64,000 bases of DNA from Rhizobium sp. Q54 (GCA_945861265.1 CAMAUC010000005.1:33959-97958); one strand, 5' to 3'. Positions 34,758 through 43,892 are shown, counted from the first letter of the stretch. Numbers and translations: made by a program. Notes: a model not told the origin generated them from the sequence alone.

Positions 34758-36380
34758 TTAAACCCCGGCCGCGCCGCCGTCGGCGCGCGGGTCGTGGCCG
34801 CCCTCCAGCGTGCCGTTCGGATGGAAGATGACTGCGCCAGCGTGTCCCATCGTATCGGAATAGCCCTGGTCCAACACCGCGACATCGTGCCCGGCCGACA
34901 TCAGCCGGTCGATCAGATGGCCGTCGAAACGATTTTCCATGCGCAGATTGGTTTGGGTTGAACCCCAGGTGCGGCCGAGCAACCAGCGCGGCGCGTCGAG
35001 CGCCTTGTCGAGCGGTTGCTTGTAGGTGACATGGCGCGTGAAGAGAGCCGCCTGCGATTGCGGCTGGCCATCGCCGCCCATCGTACCGTAGGCCATGACG
35101 CGGCCGTCCCTGAGCGTGGCAAGCGCCGGATTGAGCGTGTGAAACGGACGCATGCCCGGCTCCAGCGCGTTCAATGCTTTCGGATCGAGCGAGAAGCTCG
35201 AGCCGCGATTCTGCATCAGGATGCCGGTCGCCGGCAGCACGCAGCCGGAGCCGAACTCCCAGTAGATTGACTGGATATAGGACACAACGAGGCCGGAGGA
35301 ATCCGCCGCGCCCATCCAGACAGTATCGCCGCGCGCTTCGACAGACGGCCAGCGCGCCGCTTTGCGCATGTCGACCTTCTCCACCTCGGGGTCGAGAAAC
35401 ACTGCGTCGAGATAGCGGTTGAGATTGCCGTCGATCTTGTCGGGGTCGGTGACTTCGCGGTCGCGGACGATGAAGGCGCGCTTGGTCGCTTCAACAAGGC
35501 CGTGGATGTGGGCGAAGCTTTCCGCGTCCGGCACGCGCAGCCGGTCGAACAGCGCAAGGATCATCAGCGACGCCAGGCCTTGCGTCGGCGGCGGCGTGTT
35601 GTAGAGCGTGGCGCCGTTGATCTTGACACTGAGCGGCTCGGCGATCTTCGCTTCGTATTTTTCGAGGTCAGTTCGCGTCACCGGTGAGCCGATACGTTCG
35701 AGGTCGGCGGCGATCTCGCGGCCGACATCGCCGCGATAGAAGTCGCCGAGGCCGGCCTTGGCGAGATGGTCGAGCGTTTCGGCGAATTTTGTTTGTTTGA
35801 GAATGGCACCCAGTTCCGGCGGCTTGCCGTCGACGAGAAAAGCGTTGGCGAAGCCCGGCACCTTTTCCAACTCAGTGAATTTGTCGGCCGTGAGCTGCGC
35901 CTGGCTGCGCGTCACCTTGTAGCCATCGCGGGCGCGGCGGATGGCGGCGTCGAACAACACATGCAGCGGCAGGCGCGACGCACCCTTGTTGATGCCCTTG
36001 CCGGTTTGCGCCTTGGCCGCCTCGACGGCGAGCATCCAGCCGGCGATGGCGCCGGGCACGGTCAGCGCGGCGAGCGGCCCGCGCGACGGTATGTCGTAAT
36101 GCCCGGCGTCTTTGTAAAAACGCGGCGTCGCTTTCGCGCCCGCCCTGCCCGCACCCATGATGGCGCGAACGCGGCCGTTCGGTTCGCGGATCAGCCAGAA
36201 GCCGTCGCCGCCGATGTGGTTCATGTGCGGATAGACGGCGGCGATCGAGGCCGCCATCGCCAGCATGGCCTCGATGGCGTTGCCGCCTTCCTCAAGGATG
36301 GCGCGGCCGTCCTCGACCGCGAGCGCATGCGGCGCGCAGACGACGCCCTTGCGATGGCCGGCGGTGTGGAGTTCGGTCAT
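34758..36380 (-). CDS. Gamma-glutamyltransferase family protein
   Basis: 540 residues. The GGT fold shows GGNAIEAMLAMAASIAAVYPHMNHIGGDGFWLI at the N-terminus and, at the autocleavage site, GDTVWMGAADSSGLVVSYIQS with Thr as the expected nucleophile, replacing the classical TTH. The C-terminal small subunit carries GTMGGDGQPQSQAALF. No obvious signal peptide is present, which is unusual for GGT but common in this subfamily (some are cytosolic acylases or hydrolases). It overlaps the upstream M3 peptidase by four bases. The pair may degrade peptides or gamma-glutamyl compounds. Confidence 0.86.
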   Translation of the reverse strand: MTELHTAGHRKGVVCAPHALAVEDGRAILEEGGNAIEAMLAMAASIAAVYPHMNHIGGDGFWLIREPNGRVRAIMGAGRAGAKATPRFYKDAGHYDIPSRGPLAALTVPGAIAGWMLAVEAAKAQTGKGINKGASRLPLHVLFDAAIRRARDGYKVTRSQAQLTADKFTELEKVPGFANAFLVDGKPPELGAILKQTKFAETLDHLAKAGLGDFYRGDVGREIAADLERIGSPVTRTDLEKYEAKIAEPLSVKINGATLYNTPPPTQGLASLMILALFDRLRVPDAESFAHIHGLVEATKRAFIVRDREVTDPDKIDGNLNRYLDAVFLDPEVEKVDMRKAARWPSVEARGDTVWMGAADSSGLVVSYIQSIYWEFGSGCVLPATGILMQNRGSSFSLDPKALNALEPGMRPFHTLNPALATLRDGRVMAYGTMGGDGQPQSQAALFTRHVTYKQPLDKALDAPRWLLGRTWGSTQTNLRMENRFDGHLIDRLMSAGHDVAVLDQGYSDTMGHAGAVIFHPNGTLEGGHDPRADGGAAGV

Positions 36381-38461
36381 GCCGTGACTGCGTTGGTAAG
36401 CCCGCGCTTTTTCAACAACGGTTCGACCGACGGCAGACGTCCACGGAACGCCTTATAGGCTTCGCCGGGATCGCGCAAATTGCCGGCCGAATAGATGTAG
36501 TCGCGCAGCTTCCTGGCAGTCTCCGGATCGAAGGCATTGCCGGACTCCGTGAACGCCTCGAAGGCATCGGCGTCGAGCACTTCCGACCACATGTAGGAGT
36601 AGTAGCCGGCGGCATAACCGCCGCCCGAGAACAAATGCTGGAAATGCGGCAGGCGGTGCCGCATGACGATTTCCGAAGGCATGTTCATCGAGGCCAGCGT
36701 GTCACGCTCGAACTTTGTGACATCGAGCGCGGCGGTGTCCGGCAGCGCATGAATGTCGAGATCGACCAGCGCGCAGGACGTGTATTCGACGGTGGCAAAG
36801 CCTTGCCCATAAGTCCGCGTCGCCAGCAGCTTGTCGAACATCGCCTTCGGCATCGGCGCGCCGGTTTTGGCGTGCAGCGCGTATTTCTGCAAAATTTCCG
36901 GCACTTCGAGCCAGTGTTCGTAAAGCTGCGACGGCAACTCGACGAAATCGCTCGACACCGAAGTGCCGGCGAGCAGCGGATAGGTCACATTCGACAACAG
37001 GCCGTGCAGGCCGTGGCCGAACTCGTGAAACAAAGTGCGGGCGTCGTCGAACGACAGCAAAGCCTTCTCGCCTTTGGCCGGCTTGGAGAAGTTGCAGACA
37101 TTCAGGATGATCGGCCGCACGTCGCCGGACAATTTTTCCTGATCGCGCAGCGACGTCATCCAGGCGCCGGAATGTTTTGAACCGCGCGCGAAATAATCAC
37201 CGATGAAAAGGCCGACATGTTTGCCCGAGGCGTCCGTCACATCCCAGGCGCGGGCGTCGGCGTGATAGAGCGGCACGTCGACCGGCTTGAAATTCAGGCC
37301 GAACAAACGATGCGCGGTCTCGAAGGCGGCGTCGATCATCTTGTCGAGCTGGAAGTATGGCTTGATCTCGGATTCGTCGAGATCGTAACGCGCCTTGCGT
37401 AATTTCTCGGCGTAATAGCGCCAGTCATGCGCGGCCAGGGCGAAGTTGCCGCCCTCCTGCGCAATCATTTCCTGCAGCGCGTCGCGTTCGACACCGGCCT
37501 TGAGCTTGGCGCGACCCCAGACATCGTCGAGCAGCTTGCGCGCCGCTTTCGGCGTCTTGGCCATTGAATCATCCAGCCTGTAGTCGGCGAAAGTGGCAAA
37601 ACCGAGCAGGCGCGCGCGTTCGCCGCGCAAGGCGACCATCTCGGCGATCAGCGCGCGGTTGTCGGTGGCGCCGCCGTTCTCACCGCGCTTGATCCATGCG
37701 TTAAACACCTTCTCGCGCAGGTCGCGCCGCGACGAGAATTGCAAAAAGCCTTCGCAAGAACTGCGCGCCAAAGTGATGGCGTATTTGCCTTTGTGACCGC
37801 GCTCCTCGGCGGCGGCGGCCGCCGCGGCGCGGGCAAAATCCGGCAGCCCGGCGAGATCTGATTCATCGAGAATGAGCGCGTAGGCTTTCTCGTCGGCCAG
37901 CACATTCTGACCGAACTGGGTGCCGAGCGTGGCGAGCCGCTCGTTGATCGCGGCGAGACGATCCTGCGCCGCCTGCTCGAGCGCGCCACCGGCGCGGACG
38001 AAGCGCGTATGATAGCGATCGAGCACGCGCGCCTGTTCGGCGTTCAAGCCTAGCGTGTCGCGGCGGGCATGGAGATCGCCGATACGGGCTGATAGCCTGC
38101 GGTCGAGATACATGGCGTTCGAGTGGCGCGCCAGCAGCGGCGACATGTCGCGCTCGATCGCTTCGATCGCCTCGCCAGTGTCGGCGCCGGCCTTGACGAA
38201 GAACACGTTGGCAACGCGGTCCAGGTCGCGGCCGCTCTTCTCCAATGCGACGATGGTATTATCGAAGGTCGGCGGGGCCGGGTTCGCGGAAATGGCATCC
38301 AGCTCGGCGCGGTGCGCGGCCAGAGCATGGTCGAAAGCCGGGCGGAAATGCTCGGGGCCAAGAGTGGCGAAAGGCGGCAGGCCGAAGGCGCCGGTCCAGT
38401 CGGCAAGCAGCGGATTTTGGGCGGGGGTCGCGGCGATCGATGATTGGGTCATGCCGTTCAT
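36377..38461 (-). CDS. M3-family zinc metallopeptidase (oligopeptidase A / Dcp-like)
   Basis: 694 residues, the normal M3 length; an ATG at 38452 would shorten it by three. The zinc motif is LFHEFGHGLHGLLS (HExxH), with the third ligand region in ASMNMPSEIVMRHRLPHF downstream. The N-terminal M3 helical part starts NPLLADWTGAFGLPPFATLGPEHF. No signal peptide is seen, so it acts on oligopeptides in the cytoplasm. The stop overlaps the GGT-family gene start (ATGA), implying co-translation. Confidence 0.93.
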   Translation of the reverse strand: MNGMTQSSIAATPAQNPLLADWTGAFGLPPFATLGPEHFRPAFDHALAAHRAELDAISANPAPPTFDNTIVALEKSGRDLDRVANVFFVKAGADTGEAIEAIERDMSPLLARHSNAMYLDRRLSARIGDLHARRDTLGLNAEQARVLDRYHTRFVRAGGALEQAAQDRLAAINERLATLGTQFGQNVLADEKAYALILDESDLAGLPDFARAAAAAAAEERGHKGKYAITLARSSCEGFLQFSSRRDLREKVFNAWIKRGENGGATDNRALIAEMVALRGERARLLGFATFADYRLDDSMAKTPKAARKLLDDVWGRAKLKAGVERDALQEMIAQEGGNFALAAHDWRYYAEKLRKARYDLDESEIKPYFQLDKMIDAAFETAHRLFGLNFKPVDVPLYHADARAWDVTDASGKHVGLFIGDYFARGSKHSGAWMTSLRDQEKLSGDVRPIILNVCNFSKPAKGEKALLSFDDARTLFHEFGHGLHGLLSNVTYPLLAGTSVSSDFVELPSQLYEHWLEVPEILQKYALHAKTGAPMPKAMFDKLLATRTYGQGFATVEYTSCALVDLDIHALPDTAALDVTKFERDTLASMNMPSEIVMRHRLPHFQHLFSGGGYAAGYYSYMWSEVLDADAFEAFTESGNAFDPETARKLRDYIYSAGNLRDPGEAYKAFRGRLPSVEPLLKKRGLTNAVTA

Positions 38462-38505
38462 CTAAGGCCAAAGTGACGGATTAGGAAGTCCGCGCGACCA
38501 CAAAC

Positions 38506-38535
38506 AAAAAGACCCTGGCCGGGCCAGGGTCTTTT
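38506..38535 (-). terminator. Rho-independent terminator after the YciE/YciF-family gene
   Basis: GACCCTGGCC / GGCCAGGGTC, a 10-bp stem with a one-base loop, flanked by A on the left and T on the right. On the minus strand it reads hairpin then TTTTTGTTTG, 110 bp after the ferroxidase-like gene stop and 45 bp before the M3 peptidase start. Confidence 0.85.
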
Positions 38536-38617
38536 CGGATCGTCACGTCCCCAAGAGGCCCGCACGATCTTGCTCCCGGTTCAGGCAGCCTGGCCGCGGT
38601 TGACCGCAGCCGTTTTG

Positions 38618-39121
38618 TTACGCCGCTTTGGCGTTGACGCCGCGTTCGGCCAGCCCGGTGAGCTTCTGGTCGGCGGCTTTTTCTTCCTTGAGGTTCTGCT
38701 CCAGAACGGAAGCGCAGTCCGGCCGGCCGAGCTGCTTTGCCCAGGCGATCAGCGTCCCGTAACGGGTGATTTCGTAATGCTCGACCGCCTGCGCCATGGC
38801 GATGAGCGCCGCGTCGAGCACGGCCTTGTCCTCGACATCGCCGCTGACTTCCTTGGCTTCCTTCAGGATGCCGTCGATCGCCGGGCAATCGACGCCTTCG
38901 ACCTTCACGCCATGCATCTTGAACACCTGCTCGAGGCGCTGGATGTGGTTCTTGGTTTCGCCCAGATGCGCCTGGAACCCCTGCTTGAGGCCGGCGTCGG
39001 TCGCCTTGTCGATCATGTCAGGCAGCGCCTTCACGATCTGGTTTTCGGCGTAATAGATGTCCTTGAGCGTATGAACGAATAGATCGTTCATGGTTTTGAT
39101 GTCTTTGCTGAACAGACCCAT
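38618..39121 (-). CDS. YciE/YciF-type ferroxidase-like protein (DUF892)
   Basis: 167 residues. Typical DUF892 start: MNDLFVHTLKDIYYAENQIVKALPDMIDKATDAGLKQGFQAHLGETKNHIQRLEQVF, with Glu and His residues of a four-helix ferritin-like di-iron site (ETKNH, EHYEITRYG). The family is tied to envelope, osmotic and oxidative stress in related bacteria. A GAGGAG ribosome site precedes the ATG and a strong terminator follows, so the gene is monocistronic. Confidence 0.92.
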   Translation of the reverse strand: MGLFSKDIKTMNDLFVHTLKDIYYAENQIVKALPDMIDKATDAGLKQGFQAHLGETKNHIQRLEQVFKMHGVKVEGVDCPAIDGILKEAKEVSGDVEDKAVLDAALIAMAQAVEHYEITRYGTLIAWAKQLGRPDCASVLEQNLKEEKAADQKLTGLAERGVNAKAA

Positions 39122-39264
39122 GAGCTACTCCTCGGAATTTTGTGCGTGATTGATGCCGGCGTCGCCGGTCGCAGGGTCAATGCGCCAAGGCCGCCGCCGT
39201 TCCTGTTCCATTAAGGCGATGTCGCGGCGCCCGGAACTTAAGCCGTGCCAAAGCACGGAGCGCC

Positions 39265-41103
39265 TCAACCACGTAAAGCGCGCAACGCGTTGAAGATCAC
39301 CGCGACGTCGATGACCTCCTGCAACAGCGCACCCTCGACCGGCACGATGAGGCCGAAGGCCGCCGCGACCATGGCGATGACGGAGAGGCCGATGCCGGCG
39401 ACGACGCTTTGCCGTGCAATGCGACGCGAGCGCCGCGCAATCCGGATAGCCGGCAGCACGCGGTCAAGGCGATCGACCAGCAGCACCACATCGGCGGCCT
39501 CAGCCGACGCCGCCGTGCCTCTGGCGCCCATGGCCATGCCGATATCGGCGGCGGCGAGCGCGGGGGCATCGTTGACGCCGTCACCGATCATCATCACTGG
39601 ACCGTTCTTGCGTTCGGACAGTACCAGCAGCACCTTCTGGTCGGGCGTGAGTTCGGAACGCACTGCGTCGAGGCTAAGGCCTTCGCCGACGAATTTGGCG
39701 ACGTCGTGCCGGTCTCCGGTCGCCAGCACGATGCGTTCGATCCCCAGTTGCCGCAGCGAGGCCAACAGTTGCTCGGTTCCGGCGCGCAGCTCGTCGGCCA
39801 GGATCAGTACGCCGATCAATTTGCCGTCGGCGGCGACTGCCGCCGCCAGCGCACCCGGCGGGCGGTCATGGTCGAGCACATGAACGGCGTCGCCGCCAAT
39901 CCTGCCGGCTACATAGCGCAGGCCGCCGACCAGCACCTCGCGGCCCTCGACGCGGCCGGCGACGCCTTCGCCCGCGGTCTCGACCACGTCCGTGGGAATC
40001 GCCAGTGGCAACCCTTTGGCCTGCGCCGCGGCGACGATGGTCTGGCCGATGATGTGCTTGGAGGCCTGGTCGAGCGAGGCAGCCAGCCGCAGCACCTCGT
40101 CGGCGTCGGCGCCGCCGAAAGTCCGCGTGGCAACGATCCTGGCCTGACCGACGGTCAGCGTGCCGGTCTTGTCGATGACCAGCACGGCCACCCGCGCCAG
40201 CATCTCGATGGCGCGGCCGCCTTTGATGAGAATGCCGAGCTTGGCCGCGCGCGACAGTCCTGACACCAGCGCCACCGGCACCGCCAGAATGAGCGGGCAC
40301 GGCGTCGCCACCACCAGCACCGCCACCGCCCGGATCGGGTCGCCGGTCAGCCACCAGGCGGCGGTGGCCAGCGCCACGGTCACCGCCAGAAAGGCAATCG
40401 CAAAGCGGTCGGCCATCCGCGCCATCGGCGCGCGCGAGTGCTGCGCCGCCTCCACCAGCCGCACGACGCCGGCATAGGTGCTTTCCGCGGCCAGCCGCGC
40501 GGCGACGAGATCGAAGGCGTCGCCCGAGTTCGTTGAACCACTGAGAACGGGCTCGCCGGCGACGAGCTTCACCGGCAGCGATTCGCCGGTCAGCGCCGAC
40601 TGGTCGAGCACCGCCACGCCCGCCGCCACCGTCCCGTCCACCGGCACCACGTCGCCCTGGCGAATCAGCAGCCGGTCGCCCGGCAAGATCAGGTCGAGGG
40701 CCACCTCTTCCAGCCGCCCGTCACGGTGCCGCAGCGCCGTGCGCGGCACCCGCGACAGCAGCGCGGTCATCTCGCGCCGCGCCGCGCGCTCGGCATAAGC
40801 CTCGAGAAACTGGCCACCCGAATACATCAGCGCCACGATGGCCGCCGCCAGGCTCTCGCCGAAGGCCAGAGCGGCGCTCATCGACAGCGCCGCGACGATG
40901 TCGAGCCCGACGTCGCCGCGCCGCAGCGAGGTGACGATCTGCACGACAAGCACCGCCAGCACCGGCAGCGTCACCGCCGTCCAGACCGGGCCCGACCACG
41001 CGCCATGGCCGGCGAATCGCAGGACAACGCCCGCCGCCAGCCCGAGTGCGACCAGGGCGGCGAGGAATTGTCGGCTGACGCTGAGCGCTCGCTGTGCCGT
41101 CAT
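39265..41103 (-). CDS. Heavy-metal P-type ATPase (P1B) without an N-terminal HMA domain
   Basis: 612 residues from ATG 41103. Actuator TGES at 172-175, membrane metal motif Cys269-Pro-Leu in ATPCPLILAVPVAL, phosphorylation Asp311 in DKTGTLT, and GDGVNDAPAL near the C-terminus. No CxxC heavy-metal-associated domain is present in this start. An in-frame ATG at 41139 would add MAKGWFCWICGA, giving a CxxC pair, so the start matters. The nucleotide-domain HP motif reads Ser-Lys-His350-Ile rather than Ser-x-His-Pro. CPx ATPases of this layout export soft or transition metals; the ion is not evident. Confidence 0.9.
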   Translation of the reverse strand: MTAQRALSVSRQFLAALVALGLAAGVVLRFAGHGAWSGPVWTAVTLPVLAVLVVQIVTSLRRGDVGLDIVAALSMSAALAFGESLAAAIVALMYSGGQFLEAYAERAARREMTALLSRVPRTALRHRDGRLEEVALDLILPGDRLLIRQGDVVPVDGTVAAGVAVLDQSALTGESLPVKLVAGEPVLSGSTNSGDAFDLVAARLAAESTYAGVVRLVEAAQHSRAPMARMADRFAIAFLAVTVALATAAWWLTGDPIRAVAVLVVATPCPLILAVPVALVSGLSRAAKLGILIKGGRAIEMLARVAVLVIDKTGTLTVGQARIVATRTFGGADADEVLRLAASLDQASKHIIGQTIVAAAQAKGLPLAIPTDVVETAGEGVAGRVEGREVLVGGLRYVAGRIGGDAVHVLDHDRPPGALAAAVAADGKLIGVLILADELRAGTEQLLASLRQLGIERIVLATGDRHDVAKFVGEGLSLDAVRSELTPDQKVLLVLSERKNGPVMMIGDGVNDAPALAAADIGMAMGARGTAASAEAADVVLLVDRLDRVLPAIRIARRSRRIARQSVVAGIGLSVIAMVAAAFGLIVPVEGALLQEVIDVAVIFNALRALRG

Positions 41104-41237
41104 CGCGCCACATATCCAGCAAAACCACCCCTTTGCCATGCGGCAGATCAAAGAAACGAAGTTCGCGACCGGCCCGATTCATGTTGATTCATGGGCCAAA
41201 TTCGGGTTGATTGCGGCCACCTTCAGAGGAAAACGCC

Positions 41238-41480
41238 ATGGCCCAAAGCCGCCGCATCGTCTGGCTCAACGTCGTCACCGTCATCAGCGCCGCCATCCTG
41301 ATCGGCGCCGAAGTGTTCGGCGCGGCCTTCGCCGGCTCCTGGGCGCTCGCCACTCTGTTCGATCTCGGCACGACCGGTCAGCGCATCCTCGACGGCATCT
41401 TCGTGCTGTGCGGCATCGTCGTCATGGCGCAGTTCATCCGCTACGCGCACCGCATCGAGCCGTTCACCGCGCGCGCCTGA
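41238..41480 (+). CDS. Small two-helix membrane protein, unknown function
   Basis: 80 residues from ATG 41238 with AGAGGAAAACGCC upstream. Two hydrophobic segments (VVTVISAAILIGAEVFGAAFAGSW and ILDGIFVLCGIVVMAQFI) are joined by a short polar loop, with a basic C-terminal end. I do not recognise the family. It is divergent from the P1B ATPase across 134 bp, and upstream of the speF-like RNA region. Confidence 0.75.
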   Translation: MAQSRRIVWLNVVTVISAAILIGAEVFGAAFAGSWALATLFDLGTTGQRILDGIFVLCGIVVMAQFIRYAHRIEPFTARA

Positions 41481-41599
41481 ACGAAGCGACTGACCATTCC
41501 TTAAAAAGTTAAGGAAGTTTTCCAGTGCGGAGAAGAAATTCTCTTGCACTCCGCGCAGAAAATGTTATTTCAGTTTTGCCCAATTTCGCACGTGCCTGT
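41481..41599. other. Leader gap after the small membrane gene
   Basis: AT-richer than its surroundings. An inverted repeat TTCCTTAA-AAAG-TTAAGGAA (41497-41516) followed by GTTTT could end the small gene's transcript. TTGCAC (41544-41549) with TTATTT 15 bases later is a weak promoter-like pair that would start the following RNA leader. Neither is strong. Confidence 0.35.
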
Positions 41600-41985
41600 G
41601 GTCGTGTGTCAATCGGTAGGTAGCGGGACAAGAGGCCCGCCAGCCGCCTGAGGTAAGCGAGCTTCTCCTACGGGAAAAGTAAGTAGCCTCAAGTCTTCTG
41701 ATTGGCAGCCGGAGGCGAAACCGGCGCACTCTGCTCTCCGCAGGGGACGCGACTTAAAGCAACGACGGAGCGGGCTTCTTTGGTCTCTGCTGGCCTTCCA
41801 CCGCCAGCGACGGGTCACCGACGAGGCTTGTCCATCTTTGCCAGCAGTGCGGCGGGGTTATCCCCTCCAAGCCAAGGCAGTTTTAGCGGTTAAGAGCTTA
41901 AGGCACGGCTGCGTATCCATCGCGCACCGGGCTGAGGGCCCTCAACCTCGAAATCGAACGGCTAGAGCCGTTCCTTGAGCTGGGA
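41600..41985 (+). ncRNA. speF-like structured RNA leader of the ornithine decarboxylase gene
   Basis: About 390 bases of non-coding, hairpin-rich sequence directly in front of an ornithine decarboxylase gene, the exact setting of the alphaproteobacterial speF motif (an Rfam candidate riboswitch). Visible stems include GCGGG...CCCGC near 41620-41640, GCCGG...CCGGC near 41708-41729, TGAGGGCCCTCA at 41933-41944 and AACGGC-TAGA-GCCGTT at 41957-41972, the last close enough to the start codon to affect ribosome access. Recognition is by context and length, since I cannot run a covariance search. Confidence 0.75.
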
Positions 41986-41994
41986 GTGTGTTCG

Positions 41995-43137
41995 ATGACC
42001 GAGCGCATCCGTGAATTCTTACGTGACCGCCGCGAGCGCGGCGTCGACGAGGGCCCTGTCTTGGTCGTCGACCTCGACGTGGTCAAGGACAACTACATCA
42101 CCTTTGCGAAGGCGTTGCCCGACACGCGCGTGTTCTACGCGGTGAAGGCCAACCCAGCGCCAGAAGTGTTGGCCTTGCTCGCCAAGCTGGGTTCCTGCTT
42201 CGACACCGCCTCGGTCCAGGAGATCGAGATGGCGTTGACGGCCGGCGCCACGCCCGACCGGATCTCGTTCGGCAACACGATCAAGAAGGAACGTGACGTC
42301 GCGCGCGCGTACGCGCTCGGCATCCGCCTCTTCGCGGTCGATTGCCAGGCCGAGGTCGACAAGATCGCCCGCGCGGCGCCCGGCTCCAAGGTGTTCTGCC
42401 GCATCCTCTCGGATTGCGCCGGCGCCGAATGGCCGTTGTCGCGCAAGTTCGGCTGCGAGCCGGGCATGGCGGTCGATGTCCTGGAGCACGCGCTCAAGGC
42501 GGGCCTCGAGCCCTACGGCGTGTCGTTCCATGTCGGTTCGCAGCAGCGTAACCAGCATGCTTGGGACCGTGCGCTCGCCTCGGCGGCGTCGGTGTTCAAG
42601 GAATGCGGCGAACGCGGCATGAACCTGTCGATGGTCAACCTGGGCGGCGGCTTTCCGACCAAGTACCTGAAGAACGTGCCGACGGTGAAGACCTACGGCA
42701 ACGCCATCTTCAAGGCGCTGCGGAAGCACTTCGGCAACCGCATCCCGGAAACGATCATCGAGCCGGGCCGCGGCATGGTCGGCAATGCCGGCGTGATCGA
42801 AAGCGAAGTCGTTCTCGTCTCGAAGAAGAGCGAGGAAGACGACGTGCGCTGGGTCTACCTGGACATCGGCAAATTCGGCGGTCTGGCCGAGACGATGGAC
42901 GAGTCGATCCGGTACCCGATCAAGACGACGCGGGACGGCGATGCGATGGCGCCGTGCGTGCTCGCCGGTCCGACCTGTGACTCGGCCGACGTGCTGTACG
43001 AAAAGCAGCCCTACCCGCTCCCGGTCAGCCTGGAGATCGGGGACCGGGTGCTGATCGAAGGCACCGGCGCCTACACGTCGACCTACTCGGCGGTGGCGTT
43101 CAACGGCTTCCCGCCGTTGAAGACCTATCACATCTGA
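41995..43137 (+). CDS. Ornithine decarboxylase, fold-III (alanine racemase-like) PLP type
   Basis: 380 residues from ATG 41995 (GGGAG upstream). The PLP lysine is Lys51 in FYAVKANPAPEVL. Other motifs: FHVGSQQ, the glycine loop NLGGGFPTKY, EPGRGMVGNAG for the phosphate, and the active-site Cys in GPTCDSADVLYE. Length and motifs match rhizobial ornithine/lysine decarboxylases. The product putrescine feeds homospermidine synthase encoded 850 bp downstream. Expression is expected to be controlled by the structured leader RNA. A 26-bp tandem duplication copies the last three codons and stop. Confidence 0.9.
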   Translation: MTERIREFLRDRRERGVDEGPVLVVDLDVVKDNYITFAKALPDTRVFYAVKANPAPEVLALLAKLGSCFDTASVQEIEMALTAGATPDRISFGNTIKKERDVARAYALGIRLFAVDCQAEVDKIARAAPGSKVFCRILSDCAGAEWPLSRKFGCEPGMAVDVLEHALKAGLEPYGVSFHVGSQQRNQHAWDRALASAASVFKECGERGMNLSMVNLGGGFPTKYLKNVPTVKTYGNAIFKALRKHFGNRIPETIIEPGRGMVGNAGVIESEVVLVSKKSEEDDVRWVYLDIGKFGGLAETMDESIRYPIKTTRDGDAMAPCVLAGPTCDSADVLYEKQPYPLPVSLEIGDRVLIEGTGAYTSTYSAVAFNGFPPLKTYHI

Positions 43138-43179
43138 TCGCTCCGCGATCGGGTCACATCTGATCGCTCCGCGATCGGA
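43128..43179. repeat. 26-bp tandem duplication spanning the decarboxylase stop
   Basis: Two copies (43128-43153 and 43154-43179) of a unit beginning TCACATCTGATCGCTCCGCG. Each contains the palindrome GATCGCTCCGCGATC. The first copy includes the last codons and stop of the decarboxylase gene, the second is non-coding. The copies are identical up to their final base. Confidence 0.85.
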
Positions 43180-43190
43180 CCTGACGGTTA

Positions 43191-43219
43191 AGGGAGGCGG
43201 TTCTCCGCCTCCCCCTTTC
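43191..43219 (+). terminator. Hairpin terminator after the decarboxylase gene
   Basis: GGGAGGCGG-TTCT-CCGCCTCCC followed by CCTTTCC: a 9-bp stem with a 4-base loop. The T-run is short, so it may terminate only partly, leaving read-through into the acetyltransferase gene. Confidence 0.65.
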
Positions 43220-43291
43220 CTCATCATTCGAATTGACGGCGCTTGAGTGCGCGCGCATGCGCGCGTGTTCAGGCGGGGAAGGAGTACGGCC

Positions 43292-43867
43292 ATGATGCAG
43301 ATCCGCCACGAACGGTTTGCCGATTTCGACGCGCGCGAAGCGCTGCTTGACGCTGCCTTCGGCGAGACGCGCTACCGCAAGAGCTCCGAACGGCTGCGCG
43401 AGGATCGCCTGCCGGCCGAAGGCCTGTCGTTCATCGCATCGGAAGGCCGCCGCGTCATCGGCACGGCGCGCCTTTGGGACATTGCGTTGGGCAATGGTCA
43501 GAAGGCACTGCTGCTCGGCCCGGTCGCGGTGGCGGAAGATTGCCGCTCGCGCGGGCTCGGCGGTGCCCTGGTGCGCCGTGCGATCCAGACCGCGCGCAAG
43601 CTTGGCTTTGGCGCGATCGTGCTGGTCGGCGACCCGGAATACTACAGCCGCTTCGGCTTCTCGGCGGAGAAGACCGGCGCGCTGTGGATGCCGGGGCCGT
43701 TCGAGCGCCACCGCCTGCTCGGCCGCGAACTGACAGCGGGGGCGCTTAACGGCGCGCGCGGTATGATCGCGCCAAAGGGACGGCTGGAGCCGACGCCCGA
43801 TCTGGCGGCTCTGGTGGCGCAGGCAACCGCACCGCGCGGGCGCGGCCATCGCCCGCGCGCGGCCTAA
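43292..43867 (+). CDS. GNAT-family N-acetyltransferase
   Basis: 191 residues from ATG 43292 with GGAAGGAG upstream. The acetyl-CoA site motif A is visible as LLLGPVAVAEDCRSRGLGGALVRRAI (Q/RxxGxG/A), followed by GFGAIVLVGDPEYYSRFGFSAE, typical of the YhbS-like subgroup. The substrate is unknown; in this place between ornithine decarboxylase and homospermidine synthase a polyamine or polyamine-related amine is possible. The C-terminal tail is Arg/Ala-rich and non-conserved in look. Confidence 0.85.
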   Translation: MMQIRHERFADFDAREALLDAAFGETRYRKSSERLREDRLPAEGLSFIASEGRRVIGTARLWDIALGNGQKALLLGPVAVAEDCRSRGLGGALVRRAIQTARKLGFGAIVLVGDPEYYSRFGFSAEKTGALWMPGPFERHRLLGRELTAGALNGARGMIAPKGRLEPTPDLAALVAQATAPRGRGHRPRAA

Positions 43868-43892
43868 AAAGCCCTGAAAACTTGAAAATCGT

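Noticed and set aside
39243..39258. Hairpin CCGTGC-CAAA-GCACGG after the P1B ATPase as a terminator.
   Set aside because: It lies just beyond the ATPase stop on the minus strand, but no T-run follows in that direction, so I could not support termination.
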